A stretch of 15,047 nucleotides of DNA, from contig WLFS01000003.1 of assembly GCA_009703635.1 (NCBI GenBank), positions 1-15,047 of the forward strand, in the 5' to 3' direction. Below are positions 8,594 to 15,031 of this stretch, in pieces. How positions within the stretch are numbered: the stretch's first letter is position 1; each line of letters begins with the position of its first letter. The notes beneath the pieces were generated by a model. The model saw only the letters and a list, made by a program, of their open reading frames with translations. It did not search any database and was not told where the DNA came from. The position numbers were made by a program, and so were the translations under genes. Origin of the DNA: Actinomycetota bacterium. Its GTDB lineage: Bacteria > Actinomycetota > Actinomycetes > Actinomycetales > Microbacteriaceae.

Positions 8594-9163
8594 TTAGATT
8601 CTGCTGATTCCAGATTCAGGTGGAAGGCCAGACATCATGCACAGCAGGTCTTGCCAGGCCTCAAGGTGAGCAGAGAAGTTGTTATCAGTAGGTGACCAGG
8701 AAGCTCGCAACTCAAGCTCGGCATGGTCGCTGTGGCCAGAAATGGACCCGTACCCTTGCGAGATGATTCTGGTAATTGTCCCAGCCTCGGAAGCGTACCC
8801 GGCTGAACGGCTGCGAAGCGCATCTTCAAGCCAAGCCCAACAAACGTCAGTGATTAGTTCGTCTTGTCCGATGTCGGTTTCCAGGGGTGATTTTGCAAAA
8901 CAGATAATTCGGTAGTTGCCACCCCAACCTTCTTGGGCTTCGTCGGAGTTTAGAAGAACAAATCGGCCGGTTCCCTGATCGGATCTGTTCTCGTGAGCAT
9001 CAATTCCGATGTTGGCGGCCAAGGCAACCGAGTATTTTGCAATCTTGTCAGGAGAGGGGATTTCTGTAATGTTTACGCCTTCGCGAATATTCGCCTGGCG
9101 CAGGGACATCACCGCAAGCTGAAAGTCAGCGGTCGTGTCGGTTTTATCAGAAATCTCGAGCAT
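8594..9163 (-). CDS. DUF3000 family protein
   Basis: This 189-residue soluble protein belongs to the actinobacteria-restricted DUF3000 family, of unknown function. Typical elements are the NITEIPSPDKIAKYSVALAA start region (31-50), GRFVLLNSDEAQEGWGGNYRI (about 66-86), a WAWLEDAL helix, GTITRIISQGYGS, and the C-terminal ELRASW...AHLEAWQDLL. The ATG is preceded by no ribosome binding site. Instead, a TAGTGT hexamer lies exactly 7 nt upstream, fitting a leaderless message. It abuts the exonuclease gene (stop TAA, then TTG), so the two are probably one unit. DUF3000 next to an RNase D gene near dxs is a conserved actinobacterial arrangement, which hints at an RNA-related role without proving one. 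Confidence 0.92.
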   Translation of the reverse strand: MLEISDKTDTTADFQLAVMSLRQANIREGVNITEIPSPDKIAKYSVALAANIGIDAHENRSDQGTGRFVLLNSDEAQEGWGGNYRIICFAKSPLETDIGQDELITDVCWAWLEDALRSRSAGYASEAGTITRIISQGYGSISGHSDHAELELRASWSPTDNNFSAHLEAWQDLLCMMSGLPPESGISRI

Positions 9164-9170
9164 TTGAATA

Positions 9171-9176
9171 ACACTA
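9171..9176 (-). promoter_or_regulatory. Probable leaderless -10 of DUF3000
   Basis: On the minus strand TAGTGT (form TAnnnT) is followed by 7 bases and then the ATG at 9163, so transcription would begin at or next to the A of the start codon. No ribosome binding site lies in between. No good -35 is visible 16-18 bp further up, which is common in actinobacteria. The same hexamer appears upstream of sseA. Confidence 0.5.
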
Positions 9177-9211
9177 CGAGGCGCTCATGGCCTTGGGCTT
9201 CTGCCACGCCG

Positions 9212-9871
9212 TTAGTGAGTCCAGAGCGAAAAGCTGTGATCCTCGGACTGTGCAAAAGATACGAGCACAGCTTCTCCATCAAATGGATTCCGCTGCGTCT
9301 CGGGAGTTTCGCTAGCGGCAATTGGCGTTCTAGTGATTGCCGATTGCCCAACTACGCCTGCCTCGAAGGCAAGGGCTGTCAGTGTTTGCCCAGCCTCAAG
9401 CAAGATAGAGCTAAACCCGTTGGAATTTGCCCAGTTTAGAAATCCATCAAAGGGCTTGCTACCAGTTTGCACAAGCACATTCTTAGAACTTGTCTGCTCG
9501 GTTGTGACCGCAGCACTTGAAAACAGAAAGACGGGATTCGCTTGATCTACTATTGCTGGGATACCGTCGAAGTCTCCATTCAATGAAAAGATTGCCAGGC
9601 GCGCTCTAGAGCGCGGGGTTCGATACTGCTCGAGCCTTGCCGTAGCCGCATCGACCACAATCAGGTCTGAACGAGAGCGAATTTCCAAAAGAAGCTCCCG
9701 ATCTTCGCTACTCGATATCGAACGGGACGATCCATCGCTTCCCGAAAACTTGCCCGACTGAGTGATTACGTGATTCGAGCGAATGCCAGACCAATTGCCA
9801 TAAGCGGCTGCCAAGGATTTTGGTTCTGATGCACCTGAAGCTTTAGCAAGACCAAAAATTGGCTTGATCAC
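9212..9871 (-). CDS. Divergent RibD-reductase-like (dihydrofolate reductase-fold) protein
   Basis: This 219-residue protein looks like a distant member of the RibD C-terminal/pyrimidine reductase family, which reduces a ribosylamino-pyrimidine with NADPH in riboflavin synthesis or related reactions. Visible parallels are VITQSGKFSG (35-44, in place of the ASLDGKxA strand), SDLIVVDAATARLEQY (68-83, in place of ADxVLVGxGTxRxxxY) and SILLEAGQTLTALAFEAGVV (155-174, in place of VLxEGGPTLxxxLLxAxLVDE). Key positions are altered: EGGP reads EAGQ, VGAGT reads VDAAT, and the acidic pair after LV is gone. Cofactor use or catalysis may therefore be changed or lost. The GTG start overlaps the sufE stop as GTGA (4 bp), fixing it and implying coupled translation. 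A bona fide RibD would also carry a deaminase domain, which is absent. Confidence 0.7.
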   Translation of the reverse strand: MIKPIFGLAKASGASEPKSLAAAYGNWSGIRSNHVITQSGKFSGSDGSSRSISSSEDRELLLEIRSRSDLIVVDAATARLEQYRTPRSRARLAIFSLNGDFDGIPAIVDQANPVFLFSSAAVTTEQTSSKNVLVQTGSKPFDGFLNWANSNGFSSILLEAGQTLTALAFEAGVVGQSAITRTPIAASETPETQRNPFDGEAVLVSFAQSEDHSFSLWTH

Positions 9872-10299
9872 TGTTGAGATTTTTCCCGAAGCTGGCGTTT
9901 GATGCGCGAAAGAATTCCGAGCATACCTCTGAGTCGAAGAAGTGAGACAGCTGATGATAGCGAGAGCTTGAAGGGAAAGTCCTGGTCGAATTCCAAGGCT
10001 TCATTGACGGGCAAGCCATCGATAACGCTGAATAACAAACTGGCAAAGCCTCGAGTTGTTGGGGACTCGGCTGGAGCACTGAAAAACAACCGTGTTAGTC
10101 CTTGAGCATCTATTTCAACGAATAGAAAAATGGGGGATTGGCACTCTTCGACTCGTTCTAACAGCTCTGGATGATCTGCATACCGCTGGGGCAGCTCCGG
10201 AAGAGCATCTGAAAATTCCAGTAGCAGATCAAGTCGCTCGGAATCTCTAAGAATCTCGAAGTCTTTGATCAGCTGCTCAGCTGTCTCAAGGGTCGGCAT
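9868..10299 (-). CDS. sufE: SufE-family sulfur-acceptor protein
   Basis: SufE proteins take persulfide sulfur from a cysteine desulfurase and pass it on for Fe-S cluster assembly or other sulfur uses. The 143-residue protein has the family fold: LIKDFEILRDSERLDLLLEFSDALPELP at the N-terminus (10-37), then VEECQSPIFLFVE with the catalytic Cys53 (E. coli SufE uses Cys51), then FASLLFSVIDGLP and the C-terminal helix region GMLGILSRIKRQ. The ATG follows the sseA stop directly (TAAATG), and its stop overlaps the next gene by 4 bp. No cysteine desulfurase is in the window. Pairing with a rhodanese, as with Rv3283-Rv3284 in M. tuberculosis, suggests sulfur exchange between the two products. The name reflects the family; the exact partner is inferred. 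Confidence 0.9.
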   Translation of the reverse strand: MPTLETAEQLIKDFEILRDSERLDLLLEFSDALPELPQRYADHPELLERVEECQSPIFLFVEIDAQGLTRLFFSAPAESPTTRGFASLLFSVIDGLPVNEALEFDQDFPFKLSLSSAVSLLRLRGMLGILSRIKRQLREKSQQ

Positions 10300-11202
10300 T
10301 TAGACCAGCTGAGGAATGGGACCAGGTTCGCTACCAACGGTGATTGGAGCCTTCACTAGAGAGCCCCACTCGCTCCAGGAGCCGTCGTAGTTTCTTACCT
10401 TTTCAATTCCGATTAGGTACTTCAGCACGAACCAGGTGTGCGATGAGCGCTCACCAATGCGGCAGTATGCAATCACATCAGAATGGCCAGCTAGAGATGC
10501 ACCTTTGAGGTAAATCTCTTCCAGTCCTGCGCGGTCCTTGAAGCTCTGGTCTTCGTTGCAGGCCTTTGACCAGGGCACCGAAGCTGCAGTTGGAATGTGA
10601 CCTGCTCGAGATGCACCTTCGTCAGGATAGCCCGGAGCCGTTAGGCGTTCTCCCGAGTATTCCTCAGGTGAGCGAACGTCAATCATCGGCTTGCCAAAGT
10701 GTGAAAAGACGTCGTCTCTGAATGCACGCAGAGTCGAATCGTTTCGCTCCACCACCGGGTAGCTTGAAGATTGGACCGCAGGAACGTCTTTAGTTAGCTC
10801 TCGGCCCTCGCTGGTCCATTTATCTCTGCCGCCATCTAGTAGGCGAACATCTTCGTGGCCGAAGAGCTTGAACACCCAGAGGGCATATGCGGCCCACCAG
10901 TTACTCTTGTCGCCGTAGAGCACGATTGTGTCTTCACGCTTAATTCCCAGACGCGACATAACTGCGGCAAAGCCTTCACCGTCGATATAGTCACGGGTGT
11001 TGTTGTCATTCAAATCTGTGTGCCAGTCAATCTTGCGGGCAGTAGGAATGTGGCCGGTTTGATAAAGCAGTACGTCCTCGTCGGATTCCAAGACCACTAG
11101 ACCTTCGGAACCCAAGTTCTGGGAAAGCCATTCGGTGCTAACCAGTGCACGCGGATTCGCGTACGCGGCAAACTTAGGACTGTTGTCTATGCTGATTGGC
11201 AA
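10300..11202 (-). CDS. sseA: Two-domain rhodanese, thiosulfate sulfurtransferase SseA
   Basis: SseA-type enzymes carry a persulfide on one cysteine and transfer sulfur from thiosulfate or 3-mercaptopyruvate to acceptors. The 300-residue protein has two rhodanese domains. The N-terminal one (about 18-135) has Asp98 at the active-loop position (YGDKSNWW) and is structural. The C-terminal one (about 155-285) has the active loop CRIGERS (247-253, Cys247), typical of actinobacterial SseA. I place the start at TTG 11200-11202, because AAGGAG lies 6 nt upstream and the product starts just before the family sequence [16 protein letters not shown]. The frame remains open to TTG 11262 with an in-frame ATG at 11256. 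A possible -10 (TAGTGT, 11245-11240) inside that extension argues against it. It heads a unit with sufE and the RibD-like gene and is divergent from zapE. Confidence 0.93.
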   Translation of the reverse strand: MPISIDNSPKFAAYANPRALVSTEWLSQNLGSEGLVVLESDEDVLLYQTGHIPTARKIDWHTDLNDNNTRDYIDGEGFAAVMSRLGIKREDTIVLYGDKSNWWAAYALWVFKLFGHEDVRLLDGGRDKWTSEGRELTKDVPAVQSSSYPVVERNDSTLRAFRDDVFSHFGKPMIDVRSPEEYSGERLTAPGYPDEGASRAGHIPTAASVPWSKACNEDQSFKDRAGLEEIYLKGASLAGHSDVIAYCRIGERSSHTWFVLKYLIGIEKVRNYDGSWSEWGSLVKAPITVGSEPGPIPQLV

Positions 11203-11208
11203 CTTGTT

Positions 11209-11214
11209 CTCCTT
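11209..11214 (-). promoter_or_regulatory. Ribosome binding site that fixes a TTG start for sseA
   Basis: AAGGAG on the minus strand, 6 nt before TTG (11202-11200). It is among the best Shine-Dalgarno matches in the window and sits inside the longer open frame, so the 300-residue product is preferred over the 318-320-residue versions. Confidence 0.75.
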
Positions 11215-11239
11215 GTAGACTGAGGGCTTGTTCGGGACC

Positions 11240-11245
11240 ACACTA
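11240..11245 (-). promoter_or_regulatory. Possible -10 element of sseA
   Basis: TAGTGT on the minus strand, the same hexamer as upstream of DUF3000. A start site about 7 bp downstream (near 11233) would give a leader of about 30 nt containing the AAGGAG site. A TTGACA sequence lies upstream (minus strand of 11257-11262), but only 11 bp away, too close to act as its -35. Confidence 0.35.
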
Positions 11246-11249
11246 GGCG

Positions 11250-12272
11250 GTGTCATTGTCAACCACTTCAGGGGCTATTTGTTCCCTGGTTGAAATTCAA
11301 CCCAATCCCAGTTTGTCAGAGGTACTCAGTCAGCTGGTACCTCCTAGAGAGTTTACCAAAGCCCGCTTCGATAACTACCTGCCAGATTCATCCTTTCCTT
11401 CTCAGGCTGCAGCGGTTGCCTCTGCAAGAGAGTTTGTTAGACCATCTAGCCTCAAGGGGTTTTTCTCTAGATCAAAAACGCCGCAAAGCACAGGAATCTA
11501 CCTCGACGGTGGCTTCGGCGTTGGTAAAACACATTTGTTGGCTTCGATTTGGCACGATTTCAAAGGAACCAAGGCATTCGGTAGTTTTCTTGCCTACACC
11601 AGCCTTATTGGCCTTCTTGGTTTCGCCGATGCTCTCAAGCAGCTTTCCAACTATGAACTTCTGTGTATCGATGAGTTTGAGCTGGACGATCCAGGTGACA
11701 CCATGTTGATGTCTCGCTTGCTTAGCGAGCTGGGAGCAAAGGGAATCAGGTTCGCAGCAACTTCTAACACGCCTCCGAATGCCTTAGGACAGGGCCGGTT
11801 CGCTGCCAAGGATTTTGCAAGAGAGATTGCTGCGATGTCGGATCGTTTCTTGATTGTCAGCGTTGACGGCGAGGACTACCGCCATCGCCCCGTCGACGGA
11901 CACACCCAGGCCCTTGGCGCCGGTGACTACATGAGTCAAGTTGAACAGAAGGTTTCCGAAGGTCAGTTGGTTGCAGTTGATGATTTCGACAAATTGCTTG
12001 CTCACCTAGCAAAAGTTCACCCATCAAAGTTTCTAAAACTTATTGATGCGGTCGATTCTGTCGTTCTAACCAACGCTCACGTTCTGACCGATCAATCGGC
12101 AGCCCTGAGGTTCGTATCGTTTGTCGACAGGCTCTACGAATCTCAAGTCAGCATTAGCTCTACAGGGGTGGGGCTTACGGAAGTTTTCTCTTCAGAGTAT
12201 TTGTCAGGCGGATACAAGAAGAAGTATCTAAGGGCTATTTCGCGGATCGGCTCTTTGACTTCGTCTTTTTAG
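11250..12272 (+). CDS. zapE: ZapE (AFG1-like) ATPase
   Basis: ZapE/AFG1 proteins are single-AAA ATPases; in E. coli ZapE interacts with FtsZ and acts at division under stress. Motifs are Walker A GGFGVGKT (87-94), Walker [15 protein letters not shown] (137-150), the sensor strand FAATSNTPP (168-176) and the family-typical GEDYRHR (207-213). The 340-residue length is on the short side, as usual for actinobacterial members. Start choice is uncertain. GTG 11250 is the longest. TTG 11256 (338 residues) has AGGCGG 5 nt upstream, one mismatch from AGGAGG, and may be the true start. A later TTG at 11313 would remove LVEIQP, which looks conserved. The gene is divergent from sseA, and its end overlaps the nhaA tail by 38 bp. 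Confidence 0.93.
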   Translation: MSLSTTSGAICSLVEIQPNPSLSEVLSQLVPPREFTKARFDNYLPDSSFPSQAAAVASAREFVRPSSLKGFFSRSKTPQSTGIYLDGGFGVGKTHLLASIWHDFKGTKAFGSFLAYTSLIGLLGFADALKQLSNYELLCIDEFELDDPGDTMLMSRLLSELGAKGIRFAATSNTPPNALGQGRFAAKDFAREIAAMSDRFLIVSVDGEDYRHRPVDGHTQALGAGDYMSQVEQKVSEGQLVAVDDFDKLLAHLAKVHPSKFLKLIDAVDSVVLTNAHVLTDQSAALRFVSFVDRLYESQVSISSTGVGLTEVFSSEYLSGGYKKKYLRAISRIGSLTSSF

Positions 12273-13395
12273 TCTTGGGCTTGTTACTTAGATGCCACCG
12301 AGCACGTAGCCAGAGTAAAGCTCCGCCTGCACCCATTGCCACAAACGATCCCAACAAGACTCCAAGAACGGCCTGTGCGTAGAGTTCTTGATTGTTCAAA
12401 AAGGCCAAATGAGTCATCAAGAGAGATACCGTGAACCCAACTCCGGCAAGCAGTCCCAATGGAATGAAGTCCAACACTCCAAGCGGCAATCTGTCCTTGG
12501 GCTTTAGTAGCTGATTGGCAATCAATGCCGCAATTGAGATGCCAACGACCTTACCGATGGACAGCCCGAAGAAAATTCCAGTGAAAACCGTGTTTGAATC
12601 ACCGGTCATTGTTGGAATGGCGACTGCAACTGCGGTGAAAGCAAATAGCGGAAGAATCACAAAGTTTGTCGCCGGTTGCACCTTAGAAATCACACCGTGA
12701 GCACGAGTTGCGGGGATTAGAACTCCCAGCAAGACTCCTGCGATGGTGGCGTGGACACCTGATTGGTAAACGGTGTACCAAAGAACGATTCCGAAACCTG
12801 CTCGGATTAGCCACTTGTCCTTAGATTTGGACATCTCTGCAAATCTGAATGCAGTCGCCACTGCAACGCTGGCAAGTAGCCAGATTGGCTGGGCATCGGC
12901 GGTGTAGAACACCGCAATGATTGCGATGGCGACTAAGTCATCGAAAATAGCCAGTGCGAGAAGGAAGATACGGGCCTCTTTTGGCATCCCTCTTCCGAAA
13001 ATAGCCAACAGCCCAAGAACAAAAGCGATGTCAGTCGCTGCCGGAATTGGCCAGCCCACAATTTCCGCTGTTCCCCAGTTCAAGTAGGCATAAATCGAAG
13101 CAGGAACTGCAACACCGGCAATGGCCGCAAGCACTGGAACCAGAGCGCGTTTAGGGCTGGACAAGATTCCAGTGGTCAGTTCATATTTGAGTTCGAGGCC
13201 CGCCACAAAGAAAAACACCGCGAGGAAAAGATCCGAAACCACGTGGCCAAGGGTGATGTTTATGTTGATCAAATCAAGATTGAGCTTGAAATCGATTGCG
13301 TTTAGCACCGGCTGACCGAAAGGTGAATTTGCCAACAGCAGTCCAACCATCGCGGCAAACATCATCACTAAAGCTGCGTTTCTTTCTGATTTCAT
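12235..13395 (-). CDS. nhaA: Na+/H+ antiporter NhaA
   Basis: NhaA exchanges protons for sodium across the cytoplasmic membrane and supports pH and salt homeostasis. The 386-residue protein is nearly all hydrophobic helices (about 12). It carries TDIAFVLG (121-128, Asp122, equal to E. coli D133) and the ion-binding pair in ALAIFDDLVAI (Asp152-Asp153, equal to D163-D164). FFFVAGLELKYEL (61-73) and GVGFTVSLLMTHLAF are also family-typical. The C-terminal tail is Lys/Arg/Ser-rich and cytoplasmic, and it overlaps the end of zapE by 38 bp. The frame is open to 13518, but the ATG at 13395 gives the family N-terminus (MKSERNAAL). It has a -10-like TATTTT 6 nt upstream and no ribosome binding site, so the message is probably leaderless. 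It is divergent from amt. Confidence 0.95.
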   Translation of the reverse strand: MKSERNAALVMMFAAMVGLLLANSPFGQPVLNAIDFKLNLDLININITLGHVVSDLFLAVFFFVAGLELKYELTTGILSSPKRALVPVLAAIAGVAVPASIYAYLNWGTAEIVGWPIPAATDIAFVLGLLAIFGRGMPKEARIFLLALAIFDDLVAIAIIAVFYTADAQPIWLLASVAVATAFRFAEMSKSKDKWLIRAGFGIVLWYTVYQSGVHATIAGVLLGVLIPATRAHGVISKVQPATNFVILPLFAFTAVAVAIPTMTGDSNTVFTGIFFGLSIGKVVGISIAALIANQLLKPKDRLPLGVLDFIPLGLLAGVGFTVSLLMTHLAFLNNQELYAQAVLGVLLGSFVAMGAGGALLWLRARWHLSNKPKTKKTKSKSRSAK

Positions 13396-13401
13396 AGACC
13401 C

Positions 13402-13407
13402 AAAATA
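13402..13407 (-). promoter_or_regulatory. Probable leaderless -10 of nhaA
   Basis: On the minus strand TATTTT is separated from the ATG (13395) by 6 bases (GGGTCT). That puts the start of transcription at the start codon, with no room for a Shine-Dalgarno site. No strong -35 is seen. Confidence 0.5.
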
Positions 13408-13449
13408 CCCTGAATCTGGAAACAAAGATTTCACCTCAAGGGCAATCTT

Positions 13450-13498
13450 GAAACAATTTGGAAACCTACAACACCCTTTCCTGAAACACACCAGGGTC
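13450..13498 (+). promoter_or_regulatory. Putative GlnR-type operator upstream of amt
   Basis: GAAAC occurs at 13450-13454, 13461-13465 and 13483-13487, that is, in exact 11-bp register. The skipped slot (13472-13476) reads CACCC and the next slot (13494-13498) reads GGGTC. The AC pairs at 13453 and 13464 are separated by nine bases, matching the AC-n9-AC / GAAAC-n6 layout known for GlnR sites of mycobacteria and streptomycetes, where amt is a standard target. A fourth GAAAC (13419-13423) is out of phase. GlnR would activate amt under nitrogen limitation. The presence of a glnR gene in this genome cannot be checked here. Confidence 0.55.
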
Positions 13499-13540
13499 AG
13501 AATGGCCCCAAGCACCAAAGCGGTGTGGTTCAGAATTTGA

Positions 13541-13545
13541 AAGGA
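13541..13545 (+). promoter_or_regulatory. Ribosome binding site of amt
   Basis: AAGGA, 6 nt before the ATG at 13552. It selects this start over an in-frame GTG at 13525. Confidence 0.75.
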
Positions 13546-13551
13546 ACTCGA

Positions 13552-14808
13552 ATGGAACAGGGAAATACTGCGTTCGTGCTCTTCTCCGCCGCTCTGGTGC
13601 TTTTGATGACACCTGGCCTAGCTTTCTTCTATGGAGGCCTTGTAAAGGCCAAATCCGTAGTTAGCATGATGATGCTCTCCTTCGGCTCGCTTGCGCTGAT
13701 TGCTGTGCTCTGGGTGCTTTACGGATACGCCATCACGTTTGCCGATGTAGGCGATGTTGGATGGATTGGCATCCCTCACGTCATTGGAATTGACACCGCC
13801 GCCCTTGGATTAGCCGCTCAAGTTGCGGATGCCGCAGCTCCGGCAGGAAGCATTCCAGAACTAGCTTTCGTTGCTTTCCAGGCTACTTTTGCGATCATTA
13901 CCGTCGCTTTGATATCGGGAGCAATCGCAGACCGAGCTAAGTATGGCGCTTGGATGGTGTTTGCTGGTTTGTGGGCAACATTGGTCTATTTCCCAGTAGC
14001 GGGATGGGTCTTCAACTTCACCCCCGAAGACGATGGCGGCTGGATCGTAGACAAGCTTGGCGCTATTGACTTCGCCGGTGGTACCGCAGTCCACATCAAT
14101 GCTGGAGCTGCTGCTCTAGCACTGGCAATTGTGTTGGGTAAGAGATTTGGATTCTCAAAGGGAATCATGCAGCCTCACAACGTCCCATTGACTCTTATTG
14201 GTGCTTCACTTCTTTGGTTCGGCTGGTTCGGCTTCAACGCCGGTAGCCAACTGGCAGCTGACGGTGTTGCCGCTTTGGCTGTTGTGAACACCATCGCAGC
14301 TCCAGCTGCAGCCATGCTGGGTTGGATCACCGTTGAAAAGATTCGTCATGGCAAGGGAACTTCCATTGGCGCAGCCTCTGGCGTTATTGCTGGCTTAGTG
14401 GCCATCACACCGGCGGTTGCATCCGTCGAGCCGGTCTGGGCGATCGTTCTTGGACTAATTTCTGGAGTGGTCTGTGCCTTGGCAATCGACATGAAGTTCA
14501 GCTTCGGTTTTGATGACTCTTTGGATGTAGTTGGAATCCACTTAGTTGGAGGAGTCATCGGAACACTAGCTATTGGTGTCTTTGGTACTGGCGTAGGAGC
14601 GCTATTTGGCTTCGGTTTCGGTCAACTATGGGCGCAGCTAATCGGTGCTGGAGCGGTACTTATCTATAGCTTCGTAATGGCACTGGTAATTGGATTCGCC
14701 ATAGAGAAAACTATGGGCTTCAGGGTTAGAGCAGAAGACGAGATTGCCGGAATCGATACCGTGGTCCACGGAGAAGAGGCATACGCCTTCGCTCGCGGCA
14801 AGGACTAA
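13552..14808 (+). CDS. amt: Ammonium transporter Amt
   Basis: Amt proteins form trimeric membrane channels that take up ammonium/ammonia. The 418-residue protein has 11 predicted hydrophobic segments and the family signature DFAGGTAVHINAGAAALAL (173-191). The pore histidines His181 and His330 (HLVGGVIG) match E. coli H168 and H318, and Asp173 matches D160. FQATFAIITVALISGAIADR (109-128) holds the conserved outer-gate region. The cytoplasmic tail GFRVRAEDEIAGIDTVVHGEEAY (389-411) is the conserved PII (GlnK)-binding end, so the channel is probably controlled by a PII protein. In many actinobacteria amt is followed by glnK and glnD. Here a hairpin and tRNA genes follow, so the gene stands alone. 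GAAAC repeats upstream suggest GlnR control. Confidence 0.96.
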   Translation: MEQGNTAFVLFSAALVLLMTPGLAFFYGGLVKAKSVVSMMMLSFGSLALIAVLWVLYGYAITFADVGDVGWIGIPHVIGIDTAALGLAAQVADAAAPAGSIPELAFVAFQATFAIITVALISGAIADRAKYGAWMVFAGLWATLVYFPVAGWVFNFTPEDDGGWIVDKLGAIDFAGGTAVHINAGAAALALAIVLGKRFGFSKGIMQPHNVPLTLIGASLLWFGWFGFNAGSQLAADGVAALAVVNTIAAPAAAMLGWITVEKIRHGKGTSIGAASGVIAGLVAITPAVASVEPVWAIVLGLISGVVCALAIDMKFSFGFDDSLDVVGIHLVGGVIGTLAIGVFGTGVGALFGFGFGQLWAQLIGAGAVLIYSFVMALVIGFAIEKTMGFRVRAEDEIAGIDTVVHGEEAYAFARGKD

Positions 14809-14823
14809 GTAAGTACAAACCAA

Positions 14824-14849
14824 AGCGGGGGCCTTATCTGGTCCCCGCT
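14824..14849 (+). terminator. Hairpin terminator after amt
   Basis: AGCGGGGGCC (14824-14833) and GGTCCCCGCT (14840-14849) form a 10-bp stem with one G-T pair around a 6-base loop, 15 bp after the amt stop. No T run follows, as is common in actinobacterial terminators. It should separate amt from the tRNA unit. Confidence 0.75.
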
Positions 14850-14883
14850 ATGGCGCTTAACGACTAGGCACGCCCCTGGGGAT

Positions 14884-14913
14884 GTGGCAAGGAAGTGCGA
14901 TTTGAGTTAGAGT
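14884..14913 (+). promoter_or_regulatory. Probable tRNA operon promoter
   Basis: GTGGCA (14884-14889) and TAGAGT (14908-14913) with an 18-bp spacer fit a -35/-10 pair. Start would be near 14920, giving a 5' leader of about 15 nt before the tRNA. CAAC-TTAG-GTTG (14921-14932) can form a small stem in that leader. Confidence 0.5.
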
Positions 14914-14935
14914 AGCCAAGCAACTTAGGTTGTTA

Positions 14936-15007
14936 GCGGATGTGGCTCAGTGGTAGAGCATCACCTTGCCAAGGTGAGGGTCGCGAGTTCGAATCTCGTC
15001 ATCCGCT
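14936..15007 (+). tRNA. tRNA-Gly (anticodon GCC)
   Basis: A complete 72-nt cloverleaf. Acceptor GCGGATG (14936-14942) pairs with CATCCGC (15000-15006), with discriminator T at 15007. The D arm is GCTC...GAGC. The anticodon stem TCACC/GGTGA carries the loop TTGCCAA, giving anticodon GCC. The T arm GCGAG-TTCGAAT-CTCGT closes with one G-T pair. CCA is not encoded (CGC follows). It reads GGC and GGU glycine codons and starts a tRNA cluster that continues past the window. Confidence 0.97.
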
Positions 15008-15031
15008 CGCAGTGGTGAAACCCCACGCATC

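Noticed and set aside
8993..9439. A 148-codon open frame on the + strand across the DUF3000/RibD-like junction
   Set aside because: It is antisense to two genes supported by family similarity and coupling. The translation has no family features and no ribosome binding site.
11257..11262. Perfect TTGACA on the minus strand as the sseA -35
   Set aside because: The nearest -10-like hexamer (TAGTGT) is only 11 bp away, and nothing -10-like lies at 16-18 bp.
11290..11709. A 139-codon open frame on the + strand inside zapE
   Set aside because: It overlaps the Walker A and B coding region of zapE in another frame. The zapE frame carries the conserved motifs.
13396..13518. A 41-residue N-terminal extension of NhaA
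   Set aside because: It has no homology to NhaA N-termini and would run over the probable nhaA -10 and the GAAAC array.
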